Of a stretch of 64,000 nucleotides of DNA, positions 46,667 through 58,689 are shown one piece after another. Below the pieces are notes generated by a model that saw only the letters and a list, made by a program, of their open reading frames with translations, was not told where the DNA came from and did not search any database. The stretch's first letter is position 1. Each line of letters opens with the position of its first letter. Source of the stretch: Jaltomata sinuosa (lineage: Eukaryota > Streptophyta > Magnoliopsida > Solanales > Solanaceae); NCBI GenBank assembly GCA_003996215.1, contig QJPP01003533.1, positions 1-64,000 on the forward strand. The letters are read 5' to 3'. The position numbers and the translations under genes are program-made.

Positions 46667-48864
46667 TGTCACGCCCCGAGGTTACCTCCTAGATGTAACA
46701 CGGGACTAGGGACCACAAGGATCCTAAGCTAACCCTTGGCCATAGTATTCTCAAGCATAACAAAAGATAAGTGGAAGCATAATACGGAAATCCAATAAGG
46801 AAACATCAATAAAGGTCTAAGAGCCACATAACATACAATATCCACAAAGGGAACTCGAATACAAACTATGTCTGAAAGCCTCTAGTCATAACATAAGAGT
46901 TGCTAGGACAAGACCCTAGCTAAATCAAAGTATAAAAGTAAAGCTAACATAAGGAAAAGCATAACTAGTCATCGAACCATGAGGACTCACCATAACTGAC
47001 TAAGGAAGTTGGTTGAGACTCTAGCCATGAAGCTGAGAAGGGGTACCTGAGTCTGCATCATAAAAGATGTAGCGCAATATGCATTAGTACTATATAATAT
47101 ACTAAGTATGTGAGTGATGCATAAGTAAGGAAAACATGCTTTAAAAGGGTACTTAAACATAATTCATACGTAGTAGAGTATCATGAAAAGATATCAACAT
47201 GAAAAGCTAAATAAAAAGGCAAAAGCCAACTTCAAGATGATGTTTCATAAGAAGGTTCATAAAGCTTAGAAAACTTGAAAACATAACATATGGGAGTTTC
47301 TTATAACCGACATGAGACTACGTGAGCTACATGGAATCTAACTATATAACCCCAGTTAGCCAAGCTGACTCTGAATCCTACCAAGGAACAAGTTACTATA
47401 TCCAACTATATGACCCTAGTTGGCAAAGTTGTCCTATGCCCTGCTAAGGCAAGGACACCATACATAAAGACGTGGATCCACTCTCATAATCCTTTAAGGT
47501 ACATATCATATCATATCATGACCTACGCTAGCAAAGTAGTTTATGGGACTAAGAGTACTCTCACCCCGTCCTCTCGATGCTAAATGCTACTCCCAAAACA
47601 TGCATACATATAGCTCATAATCATGAAGGCATACTCTCATGCCAAATCTTGTTCGTAGGGGCATACTCTCATGCCAAATATTATTCATAAGGGCATACTC
47701 TTATGCCAAATCTTATACATAAAGCATGAAAACACATCGGGTATCATGCAACTTTCATATCATAGTTCATAAGCTTAGCATAGCCATAATGCACAAACAT
47801 GTTTTTCTTTCTAAATTCATACTTGAAGAACTGGGCATGCAATTTCATAAATACATAAAGGTCATGATATCTAATCATGCCAAGTTTTTCTTGAAAATAT
47901 GCAATTTCATAAATACATAAGGGCCATGATATCTAATCATGCCAACTTTCTCTTGAAAACATGCAAATTCATAGTTTCATGCTAAAAATCAACTTTCATG
48001 CTTGGGATTTTAAAACCAATAAGAAAATCATAATTAAATAATGAGTAATCAAGAGAAAACCATGAATTTAAACATAGAAACTGATTTCATAAACTTTCCC
48101 CAATTTTTGGATCAAAACCCTAATTTCATATCTTCATAATTCAAAATAAGAATTGGGAAATTTGGGAACAAGGGTGAAAGGAACCCATTGTTAGAAACTC
48201 ACATACCTTGGTGGAAGATTACCCACTTGATTGGAAAAGAATTAGGAGACTTGACTTGGAGCTTGGAGACTTGAGCTTGATAGCAATTTTCCTCTTTGAG
48301 TGAAGAATGATGAACTTAAGAGGGACTTAGGGTAATATGGGTGAAAACCCTTCTAAAAGTAGTCAAAATGATTTCACTTAATACATAATAGGGTGGAAAA
48401 TGACCAAAATATCCCTGGGAATTAAATAAGAAAAGGCTGGAACATAGTCAACCGTCAGTGACCACGGTTTGGTCGACGATCCATACTTCGGGAAGATGTA
48501 CCGTCCTAGGAGCCGTCGTTTCTGGGCACTTAAAAAGGGCTGCTTGATCTTAGGGATAACGGGTGGAACGACGGACCCGTCATCCAGAAGGACGGGTCGT
48601 TCTTCAACCCGTCGATCCTGGGTACTAGAAGAGGAACTTCTAAACTTCGAAGGAAGAGCATCAGGGTAGTTTGGAAGGATGGACCATTCGTCGAACCATC
48701 ATTTTTGGGACCAACTTAGGGATCCTCTGAGACTTGGACGACGTGCGCACAGGATGAACCATGGTTCCAAACCACGAGCCGTCGTCTGAGTCATCATCCC
48801 TGGAAACATGGAAATTTTCTGAGATTGTAACTTAGATAGCTAGATACGTGAACGGGGTGTTACA
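46667..48864 (-). repeat. Element D 3' LTR (left)
   Basis: 2,198 bp, minus orientation from TGTAACACCCC to GGCGTGACA. It carries a GACGGGTC/GACCCGTC palindrome cluster (48440-48800), donor-like AAG|GTATGTGAG near 48211, a 32-bp minisatellite (47628-47725) and hairpin CTGCATC / GATGTAG at 47053-47072. Confidence 0.94.
47628..47725 (-). repeat. LTR minisatellite of D, three 32-bp units (left LTR)
   Basis: Units start at 47628, 47660 and 47692 with GGCATACTCTCATGCC (an inverted repeat GGCAT / ATGCC) followed by AAATCTTRTTCATAAGG-like sequence. The right LTR has the matching three units at 54866-54963. Confidence 0.9.
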
Positions 48865-48877
48865 ATATCCCCCTTGG
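48865..48877 (-). other. Polypurine tract of element D
   Basis: The minus strand reads CCAAGGGGGATAT directly before the 3' LTR. Confidence 0.85.
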
Positions 48878-49096
48878 GATCATTCATCCTCGAATGAAGG
48901 CTAGACAAGGGAAACTAAGGGGAAAATAGCCCAACCAAACATCAGAACATAGAAATCAAGGGGTAATCATGAAACCACAACTTTTCAACTTGAAAACATG
49001 ATAAACTAACTTCATAAAACATGGATGCATGCTAAAATCATGAGAGGAACTGACGGAGTAGAATCGGAGGGACATATTAAGGAGAAAACTAGTACC

Positions 49097-52000
49097 TTAA
49101 GCTAGAACTGAATCGGAAGGAAAGAGATGAGGATATTTAGCCTTCATGGCCTCTTTGGCTTCCCAAGTAGCACCCTCAACAAGCTGATTCCTCCAAAGGA
49201 CCTTCACCGAAGTGACTTCTTTGTCTTGCAACCTCCGAATCTGGCGATCAAGGATATCTATGGGAACCTCCTTATAGGTGAGACTATCCTTCACACCTAC
49301 CTCTTCCAAAGGAAAAATCAAGCTCGGATCGCCAATACATTTCTTCAACAAAGAAACATGGAAAATTGGATGAACCGCTTCCAACTCCGTTGGCAACTCC
49401 AACTCGTAAGCAACACTACCAACTCTCCTCGAAATCCAATAAGGACCTACAAAATGAGGACTAAGTTTTCCTTTCTTGCCAAACCTCATCACACCCTTCA
49501 TGAGTGACAGCTTAAGGAAAACCCAATCATCAACTTCAAATTCTAACTCCATTCTCCTCACATCCGCATAAGACTTCTGTCGACTCTGAGCGGTCTTCAA
49601 CCTTCCCCGAATAAGTTGAACTTTATCCATGGTCTCATGCACCAAATCTGGACCAATCAAGGCTGCCTTACCAATCTCAACCAACCAATAGGAGATCTAC
49701 ACCTTCGGCCATAAAGTGCCTCATATGGAGCCATCTGGATGCTAAAGTGAAATTGTTGTTGTAGGAAAACTCGTTAAGAGGTAAGTGATCATCCCAATTT
49801 CCTTTGAAGTCAATAACACAAGCCCTCAACATATCCTCCAAAGTCTGAATAGTACGCTCGGCCTGGCCATCCGTCTGAGGGTGAAAAGTTATTTTAAGCT
49901 TCACCTTAGTGCCAAGACCCTTCTGAAATGATCTCCAAAACTGAGATGTAAACTGAGGACCCCTATCAGAAATGATAGACAAAGGAACACCATGCAATCG
50001 GACTATCTCCCGAATGTAGAGTCTGGCATAATCATCCGCTGCATCTGTAGTCTTAACAGCCAAGAAATGGGATGACTTGGTCATCTGATCAATGATCACC
50101 CAAATAGAATCATATTGCCTTCGAGTACGAAGCAAACCCGCAATAAAGTCCATATTGATTGCTTCCCATTTCCAAGTGGGAAGGTCAATATCCTGAAGTA
50201 TACCACCTGGCCTTTGATGTTCCACCTTTACCTGTTGATAGTTGGGACACTTAGCCACAAACTCGGCTATGTCCTTCTTCATACCATTCCACCAAAAGAC
50301 TTCCCATAGGTCATGGTACATCTTAGTGGCACCCGGATGAATGGAGTATCCAGAACTGTGAGCCTCGGACAAAATCTGTTATCTCAACCTATCAACATCT
50401 GGCACAAATAAGCGACCTTGATAACGAAGCACACAATCTCCCCCTTGGGAGAAAATCTCGACCCTTTGCTGACGAACTGCACCCTTAAGCTAAAGTAGAA
50501 TGGGATCTTGGTCTTGCTTGGCGTTCACCTCAGCCACCAAGGATGATTTGGAACTATTAGTTACAATCACACCACCTTCAATCAAGTCCATAAGGTGAAC
50601 TCCCAACCGAGAAAGCCTATGAACTTCTTTAACCAAATCCTTCTTTCCATCTTCAATAGAAGCTACACTTCCCATGGACAACCTACTCAAAGCATCCACC
50701 ACAACATTGGCCTTACCCGGATGGTAAAGCACACTCATATCATAATCCTTAAGGAGCTCAAGCCATCTCCTTTGTTGCAAATTCAGTTTCTTTTGAGTGA
50801 ACACATATTGAAGACTCTTATGATCGGTGAAAACATCCACATGCACACCATACAAGTAGTTCTTCCAAATCTTCAAAGCAAAAACCACGATCGCTAGCTC
50901 AACATCATGAGTAGGGTAGTTCTTCTCATGCACCTTAAGCTGTCTCGAGGCATAAGCAATCTCCTTGTCGAGTTGCATCAAAACACAACCCAAACTAATT
51001 CTGGAGGCATCACAATACACAACAAAATCATCAAAGCCCTCGGGTAGAGCCAATACTAGAGCTGTAGTCAATCGAGTCTTCAATTCCTGAAAACTTTTCT
51101 CATAAGAGTCGGACCACTAAAACTTAACCTTTTTTTGAGTCAATCGGGTCAAAGGGGAAGCAAGGGAGGAAAACCCTTCCACAAATCTCCTATAATAACC
51201 AGCCAAACCCAAGAAGCTCCTAATATCAGATGGAGAAGTAGGTCTAGGCCAGTTCTTTACCACCTCTATCTTTTGAGAATCAACCCGAATACCATCACTA
51301 GTCACAATATGACCAAGAAAAGCAACAGACTGTATCCAAAACTCGCACTTGCTAAACTTAGCAAATAACTATCTATCCTTGAGAGTTTGCAACACAACCC
51401 TCAAGTGATCCGCATGCTCCTCCTCACTCCGAGAGTAGATGAGGATATCATCAATGAAGACAATCACAAACATATCCAAATACTGTTTGAACACACGGTT
51501 CATCAAATCCATAAAAGCTGCAGGAGCATTCGTTAGACCAAAAGACATAACAACAAACTCATAATGACCATACTGAGTCTTAAAAGCTGTCTTTGGGATA
51601 TCACATTTCCGAACCCGAAGTTGATGATAACCGAATCTAAAGTCAATTTTGGAGAAGAAACTAGCACCCTAAAGCTGATCGAACAAGTCATCAATCCTAG
51701 GAATGGGATACTTATTCTTGATTGTGATCTTGTTCAATTTACGGTAGTCAATACACATTCTAAGAGAACCATCTTTCTTCCGAAAAAACAAAACTGGGGC
51801 TCCCCAAGGTGAATTACTAGGCCTGATGAAACCCTTATCAAGCAAGTCTTTCAGCTAGTCTTTCAACTCTCTGAGTTCCACGGGGCCATTCTATAGGGGG
51901 GAATAGAGAGAAGATTCATATTCAAAAGAAGATCTATCCCAAAGTCAATTTCTCGCTCGGGAGGGTCTCCAGGCAAATCATCGAGGAACACTTCTAGGAA

Positions 52001-52320
52001 TTCATTCACAACAGGAACAGACTGAATAGTCGGGGTCTTGGACTCCATGTCTATAACCCAAACTATATGATAGACATAAACCTTAAAAATCATCTTCCGA
52101 GCCTTAAGATAAGATATGAAACGACCCTTCGAAGAGAGGAATTTCCTTGCTATTCTAGGACAGGTTCATTAGGAAACTTGAAACTAACCACACGAGTGCG
52201 GCAATCAACTGAGGTATAACATGCATACAACCAAGCCATACCGAGAATGACATCAAAATCAGTCATCTCTAACTCTACTAAATCAGCTGAAGTGACTCTA
52301 TGAAGGACTGAGATACGGAA
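49097..52320 (-). pseudogene. pol: Element D pol (RT to chromodomain), broken
   Basis: Minus strand: PPEREIDFGIDLL near 51960, YRQLNKI-type box near 51740, FIDDILIYSRS near 51440, CEFWIQSVAFLGHIVTSDG near 51330, GLAGYYRRFVEGFS near 51190, RNase H VVYCDASRISLGCVLMQ near 51020, integrase zinc site (HSSGYSIHPGATK..CPNYQQVK, where the second Cys of the last CX2C is Tyr, near 50350-50240), catalytic core with DFIAGLLRT near 50150, IISDRGPQFTSQFW near 49970 and HPQTDGQAERT near 49880, then the chromodomain (VHPIFHVSLLKKCI, SLTYKEVPIDILDRQIRRL, GATWEAK, YPHLF), ending at 49097. Frameshifts lie near 52090-51863 and 49680; several stops are present. RT and integrase catalytic residues are otherwise kept, unlike in A and G. 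Confidence 0.92.
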
Positions 52321-53696
52321 ATTTCAATAGACTCTTTCGACTAGGACTGACTCACCAACAGGAGTAGAAATATGAAAGGGTTCTAAAACTAATTCAGGAC
52401 GGATCTCGAACTTACAAGCCACATAAGGGGTTATAAAAGATAAGGATGCACCGGGATCCAACAAGGCATACATATCAAGAGAGAAGACTTTTAACATACT
52501 AGTAACCATATCTGGTAAACTCTCCTGGTCCTGATGAGAGAACATAGCATAAAGACGGTTCTGGCGCTGACCACCTGAACTAGAAGCTGCGCCCTGCGGG
52601 GATGGTCTACCACCTGAAGCTGCTCGGGTAGACTGAGTCCTACCACCTCCCTGCCCCTTCCTAGCTGAAGGGCAATCCTTAATACGATGCCCAACCTGAC
52701 CACAACCAAAGCAACCACTTGAATTAGCCAAACACTCGCCAACATGATTCTTCCCACACTTAGCACAAGATGGGTAGGAGGGTCCCATAGTAACACTACG
52801 CTAAGACTGGGAATAAGAACCATACCCTCTACTACCCTGATTATGATGAGGCTTCTGAACCTGGGTAGGAGCACTAGCAGAAGAGTGAACCGAACCTAAT
52901 GACTTCTTCTGGAAAGAACAGCGATGTCCACCTCTGAACTTGTGATGACCAAAACTTGATCCCTCGGATCTAACCCTTTTGTTCTCCCTAGCCATCTCCT
53001 TAAGCTTATCACCCTTAATCTGATGGGCATGAGTCATGAGATGAGAGATGTTCATGTCACTCAATAACAAGGCAGACCTACACTCGTTCTTCACTTTATC
53101 AGAAACACCAAAGATGAACTTGCTCATTTGATCATGCGGGTCCGCTACCATGGAGGGGGCATATATAGCAACTGAGTGAACTTCAAACTATACTCTTGCA
53201 CCGACATAGAACCTTGCATCAAGTTCACAAATTCTTTCACCTTTGCTTGCCTCAACTCATGGGGAAAAAAACTATCAAGAAAGGCTCTGTCAAAACACTC
53301 CCAAGTCATGGGGATCGCATCCCTCACTCTAGCCTCCTTCTATTGCGTGAACCAAATATGAGCCACATCCTTTAGTTGATAGGATGCAAGCTCAACACAA
53401 TCAACACCCGCTACTTGTATCACCTCAAAGATCTTCTTCACTTTATCAAGAAAGTTGAGCGGGTCCTCTCCCACTTTTGAACCCCAAAACTCTGGTGGGT
53501 TCATACGGATAAAGTCACAAACTCAAGCCGCTACCCCACCTTGAGGAAGAGCGGAGGTAGGAGCCTGTTGATTTACCAAAGTCTGAGCTAGTAGGTGAAT
53601 AGCATTCCTAAACTCATCATTCGTGACATCAGGAATCAGAACTTGAGGAGCGGCATTTCGAGTGGCTCGGGGAGGCATAGAACATCGAGGAGGCAT
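52321..53696 (-). pseudogene. gag: Element D gag and protease, broken
   Basis: The start MPPRCSMPPRATRN at 53696 follows TGCATTTCAG|ATT, the predicted splice acceptor. Capsid core: VKKIFEVIQVAGVDCVE near 53430, LASYQLKDVAHIWFTQ, RAFLDSFFPHELRQAK near 53290, FVNLMQGSMSVQEYSLKFTQ. A frameshift near 53150 moves the frame to MVADPHDQMSKFIFGVSDKV. Then basic KEMARENKRVRSEGS and zinc knuckle CFGCGQVGHRIKDC near 52715-52670 with all CX2CX4HX4C ligands. Protease: YALLDPGASLSFITPYVACKF near 52460, where DPGA replaces the usual D-T/S-G-A, a form common in plant gypsy proteases. A stop ends the open stretch at 52324. Confidence 0.9.
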
Positions 53697-53889
53697 AATC
53701 TGAAATGCATATGATAAGGATTAGAGGAATATTAGAATTAAGCTCTATCGCATGATGTGATCATGAAAGAAGTAAAGTTTTTCTAAGACACCTCATAGCT
53801 TCCTCTTCATATGTGTGGCGCACTTCACACACATGATAAGGACTCTACTCGATGCGGCTTTCAGACATCCTAGGACTCTTGAACCTGAG

Positions 53890-53901
53890 GCTCTAATACC
53901 A
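53890..53901 (-). other. Primer-binding site of element D
   Basis: The minus strand reads TGGTATTAGAGC, one base (C to T) from the initiator-Met site, 4 nt from the LTR. Confidence 0.88.
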
Positions 53902-53905
53902 AGTT

Positions 53906-56110
53906 TGTCACGTCCTGAGGTTATCCCCTAGAAGTAACATGGGACTCGAAACCACAAGGATCCCAAGATAACCCTTGGCCATAACATTATCAAGCATAAC
54001 AAAAGATAAGCGGAAGCATAATACAAAAATCCAATAAAGAAACATCAATAATGGTCTAAGAGCCACATAACATACAATATCCAAAAAGGGAACTCGAATA
54101 CAAACTATGTCTGAAAGCCTCTAGTCATAACATAGGAGTTGCTAGGACAAGACCTTAGCTAACTCGGAGTGTAAAAGTAAAGCTAACATAAGGAAAAGCA
54201 TAACTAGTCCTCGAACCATGAGGACTCACCACAGCTGACTAAGGAAGTGGCCTGAGACTCTAGCCACAAAGCTGAGAAGGGGTACCTGAGTCTGCATCAT
54301 AAGAGATGCAGCGCAATATGCGTTAGTACTATAGAATGTACTAAGTATGTGAGCGATGCATAAGTAAGGAAAACATGCTTTAAAATGGTACTTAAAAATA
54401 ATTCATACGTAGTAGAGTATCATGAAAAGATATCAACATGAAAAACTAAATAAAAAGGCAAAAGCCAACTTCAAGATGATGGTTCATAAGAAGGTTCATA
54501 AAGCTTAGAAAACTTGAAAACATAACATACGGGAGTTTCTTATAACCGACATGAGACCACGTGAGCTATATGGAATCTAATTGTATAACCCCAGTTAGCA
54601 AAGCTGACTCTGAACCCTTCCTAGGAACAAGTCACCATATCCAACTATATGACCCTAGTTGGCAAAGTTGTCCTATGCCCCGCTAAGGCAAGGACACCAT
54701 ACATAAAGACATGATCCACTCTCATAAGACTTTAAGGCACATATCATATCATATCATGACCTATGCTGGCAACGTAGTTTATGGGACTAAGGGTACTCTC
54801 ACCCTATCCTCTCGGTGCTAAATACTACTCTCAAAACATGCATACATATAGGTCATAATCATGAAGGCATACTCTCATGCAAAATCTTGTTCGTAGAGGC
54901 ATACTCTCATGCCAAATCTTATTCATAAGGACATACTCTCATGCCAAATCTTATACATAAAGCATGAAAACACATCGGGTATCATGCAACTTTCATATCA
55001 TAGTTCATAAGCTTAGCATAACCATAATTCAAAAACATGCTTTTCTTTCTAAATTCATACTTGAAGAATTGGCCATGCAATTTCATAAATACATAAAGTC
55101 CATGATATCTAATCATGCCAAGTTTCTCTTGAAAATATGAAATTTCATAAATACATAAGGGTCATGATATCTAATCATGCCAACTTTCTCTTGAAAACAT
55201 GTAAATTCATAGTTTCATGCTAGAAATCAACTTTCATGCTTGGGATTTTAAAACTAATAAGAGAATCATACTTAAATCATGAGTAATCAAGAGAAAACCA
55301 TGAATTTAAACATAGAAACTGATTTCATAAACTTTTCCCAATTTTTGCATCAAAACCCTAATTTCATATCTTCATAATTCAAAATAAGAATTGGGAAATT
55401 TGGGCACAAGGGTGAAAGGAACCCATTGTTAGAAACCCACATACCTTGGTGGAAGATTACCCACTTCATTGAAAAAGAATTAGGAGACTTGACTTGGAGC
55501 TTGGAGACTTGAGCTTGAGAGCAATTTTCCTCTTTAAGTGAAGAATGATGAACTTGGTAATATGGGTGAAAACCCTTCTAAAAGTAGTCAAAATGACTTC
55601 ACTTAATACATAATAGGGTGGAAAATGACAAAAATGTCCCTGGGAATTAAATAAGAAAAGGATGGAAAATAGTCAACCTTCAGTGACCACGGTTTGGTCA
55701 ACGGTCCATACTTTGGGAAGACGTACCGTATTGGGAGCCATCATTTTTGGGTTCTTAAAAAGGGGCTGTTGGATCTTAGGGATAACGGGTGGAACGACTG
55801 ACCCGTCGTCCAGAAGGACGGGCCATCCTTCAACCCGTTGATCTTGGGTACTGGAAAAGGAACTTCTGAACTTCGAAGGACGAGCATCAGGGTAGTTGGG
55901 AATGATGGTCCATCATCCAGAAGGACTGACCATTCCTCAGCCCATTATTTCTGGGACCAACTTAGGGATCCTCTGAGACTTGGATGATGTGCGCACAGGA
56001 CGGACCGTGGTTCCAAACCATGAACCGTCATCTGAGTCATCATTCCTGGAAACATGGAAATTTTCTGAGATTTTAAATTAGATAGCTGGATACGTGCACA
56101 GGGTGTTACA
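53906..56110 (-). repeat. Element D 5' LTR (right)
   Basis: 2,205 bp. Donor-like AAG|GTATGTGGG at 55444 pairs with the acceptor at 53700. Hairpin CTGCATC (54292-54298) / GATGCAG (54305-54311). Palindrome cluster at 55670-56040. Confidence 0.94.
54866..54963 (-). repeat. LTR minisatellite of D, three 32-bp units (right LTR)
   Basis: Units start at 54866, 54898 and 54930. The third has GACAT in one arm instead of GGCAT, which breaks one pair. Confidence 0.88.
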
Positions 56111-56115
56111 CATTG
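56111..56115. repeat. Target-site duplication of element D, right copy
   Basis: CATTG after the TGTTACA end of D; it pairs with 46662-46666. Confidence 0.93.
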
Positions 56116-57165
56116 GAAATCAATCCTTGAGGCACCTGCAAAAGAGAAGAATTGGTACTAGGTAAAATGCTAGTACCTTGGTTAGTGTGCACTACAATCT
56201 CTATGTTGATGAGTCCCACTAAAGAGTGTTCCTCATCCATGCCCTTTGAACATATACTTGGCTCCACATTCACAAGTAAGTCATCCTCTTCATTAGCTAA
56301 GTCCACCTTCTTAGGAACAAGCAATAATTCTCTTTCGTTCTTTTCAATTCCTTCCCTTTAAATCACTTCTCGAAGTTCTTTCATGATTCTATAATCCTCA
56401 CTTACCCGATAGGGTGTCAAGGGTGCAAGTGTAATCTTTTGTCCTCCAAATACAAATGAGTACTTGTTAGACCTCCCATAATATTGCACATCCCTATCAA
56501 ATTGCCATGGTCTTCCAAGGAACATATGGCATGCTAGCATAGGCACAATATCACATAGAGTCTCATCTTGATAATTGCCAATGACAAACCGGATGGTTGC
56601 TTTCTTGGTCACGTTCATCTCACTATTGTCATTGAGCCATTGTAATTTATAGGGGAAAGGATGCTTCTCACTAGGAAGTTGCATTCGTTCAACCAAAGAT
56701 TCACTCACAACATTTGTACAACTTCCACTATCAATGATAAGAGCACATACCTTATCCATGATCTTACAACGAGCATGGAACAAGTTCTCTTTTTGATCAA
56801 GCTCTTCTTTAGCAAGTACCCCCATGATTCGTCTCACGATGCATGATAAGTTCTCATCCACTTGCAAAGGCTCACCATCAATATTCAAGGCTTCATCCTA
56901 TTTTCTAACCATAGGCTTACCATTTTCACACTCTAGAAGTTCCCCTCTTCTCAAGAGATGAGCAAAATTTACATTCTCCTCTAACTTCTCTTCATCACAA
57001 ACCAAGGGTTCTTCTTCATTAAACTTATTGTTCTTCCTTTTGTCCTCACACTCCTCCTCATTATCCATATAATATCCATCAAACAAGGCCACAATGGGTC
57101 TTCTATTAGGACACTCACTCACAACATATTCTCTACCTTGACATCTATAACATTAAATAGTAGAA
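56116..57165 (-). pseudogene. Element E zinc knuckle and aspartic protease, broken
   Basis: Minus strand from about 57155: zinc knuckle CYRCQGREYVVSEC, in which the His ligand of CX2CX4HX4C is Tyr, followed by PNRRPIVALFDGYY and an acidic linker. The retropepsin domain lies at 56888-56358: FHARCKIMDKVCALIIDSGS with catalytic DSG, CTNVVSESLVERM, YKLQWLND, CDIVPMLACHMFLGRPWQFD and YSFVFGGQKITLAPLTP. This type of gag-protease junction occurs in many plant Ty3/gypsy elements. The clade cannot be fixed without RT. The pieces share one frame with in-frame stops near 57123, 56896 and 56356. After the protease there is about 75 codons of unknown sequence and then D. Where RT should begin, none is found. 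Confidence 0.85.
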
Positions 57166-58665
57166 GGATGAGGAATGTTAGGTTTAACAAAAGTACCTCC
57201 TTTAGCTTTGTCGTCTCCTTTCACCTTGTAGTTGGCTTTAGCTTGAGTAGCTTGACCACTACCTTTAGAGTGCTCTTGGGGAGATGACGACTTCCACGTA
57301 TCTGCATTCTTTCTCCATGAAGACGTTGAGGTAAACTTGGACTTGTATGCTTTCTCTTCTTTCATATCCTCTCAATTGTAGAGGCATCATGAAAAGCCTC
57401 CTCTAAACTTGCATAGTGTTGAAGTCTCATGGGCTTTGAGATGTCTTATCTCAAGTTAGCAACAAACTAGATCACCATGTTTAGCATAGGCTCGTCAACT
57501 TTGGACCTCATTCTCAAGCTCTCGAACTCATCATTATATTCTTCAACACTTTTGGCATCTTGTCGGAGCATATACACGTTCTTGATAACTTCTTGATGAT
57601 AAGTAGGTGTAACATACCTTGCTTCCATCAAATCTAGTAACTCTTACCATGTAGGCAACTCATAAATGAGATCTCAGGCTTATTCTCTCACCTTGGACTC
57701 CTACCATGTGGATGCATACCCCTCGAATTTAGTGATGGCATATTTGGATTTCAAGGCATCCAAAATGTTATTGGTGAGGAAGATCCTTTCACTTTGTAAT
57801 CTCCACTCAAGGAATTCTTCTGGATCACTACTACCTTTGAATGTTGGAAGAGTAACCTTGATGGTGTGCAATCCTCTATCATGGTCACCATGATCTTCTT
57901 GATGATAATCATACCTCTCGTCATAGTGACCACCATATCTATCACCCCGATTACCATAATGATCACCGTTGCGATCATCAAACTATTTACCTTAATCTCC
58001 ATTACCTTGCCATTTTGTACCTTGATTTCGACAATAACCTCCGGGTTGCACTCGATATCTAGTTGCACCATAACCTTGTCGTCCACCATATATTGAGGTC
58101 CATCATAGTTCCAGTTAGCATTCATTTACTCACACTCTTCGTAGAGTGGGTTGTGGTGTCTATCTTGGTAAGGCTCTTGGTTTTAGACATGTGGTACATG
58201 CAAGTTAGAATGTGATGCATTTCAAGGTGGAGTTCGGTTTTGGTTTGCTACAAAAGGATGTTCCTCTTGTAGCGGGTAATTTGGATGAGTAGAGCTTTGC
58301 CTAACACTGTTCGGATAGTTAGACATTTGGAAAAGAGGTTATTGGATTTGTGGGGTAGGTCTTGGGTTATTTCGGGGATTGCATAACTCACGTGCATTCC
58401 CTGGGGTAATGGTCATTGAGGAACTAGTGTTCCTATTCGCTCGCGACCCATGAGTGGTATGAGTTGAGTCCACCCAATAAGGACTCTCAACATTCACCAT
58501 CCTATTCTCCATACGATCCATCCTTCTATTTATATTAGCCATGCTCCCATTTAAATGTGCTAAGCTCCTATTCGTATCTGCTATTTGCTTTGTAATTGAG
58601 GCAAAGGACGCCTCAATATTAAAGGAACTATCTCCTTCATGAGCACAATCAAGTGCCCTTGACAT
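57166..58665 (-). pseudogene. gag: Element E gag, broken
   Basis: Probable start MSRALDCAHEG at 58665. The N-terminal part has a heptad-like stretch (ASITKQIADTNRSLAHLNGS, MANINRRMDRMENRM) that could form a short coiled coil, then a Pro/Asn-rich segment. The capsid region (57980-57370) is shifted in frame; pieces such as YLRFKASKML-like and FLEWRLQSERI-like text can be seen only across frames. A basic, Lys/Ser-rich linker (KSKFTSTSSWRKNADTWKSS, QATQAKANYKVKGDDKAKGG) precedes the zinc knuckle. At least one frameshift lies between about 57750 and 57365. The capsid core is identified by position and a few blocks only. Confidence 0.65.
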
Positions 58666-58689
58666 TGTACATACAAAATTCAACACACG

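Larger units (their letters stand above)
46667..56110 (-). mobile_element. Element D: complete Tekay-type Ty3/gypsy retrotransposon inside E
   Basis: 9,444 bp on the minus strand: left (3') LTR 46667-48864, right (5') LTR 53906-56110, primer site, gag, pol with chromodomain, polypurine tract and 5-bp duplication CATTG. It is the innermost and so the youngest member of the C-E-D nest. Its LTRs look more alike than those of A, yet gag and pol carry several frameshifts and stops. Confidence 0.95.

Noticed and set aside
49127..49507. 126-codon plus-strand frame, and similar ones at 50595 and 51135
   Set aside because: Antisense shadows of the D pol gene; the same shadows appear opposite the A pol gene.
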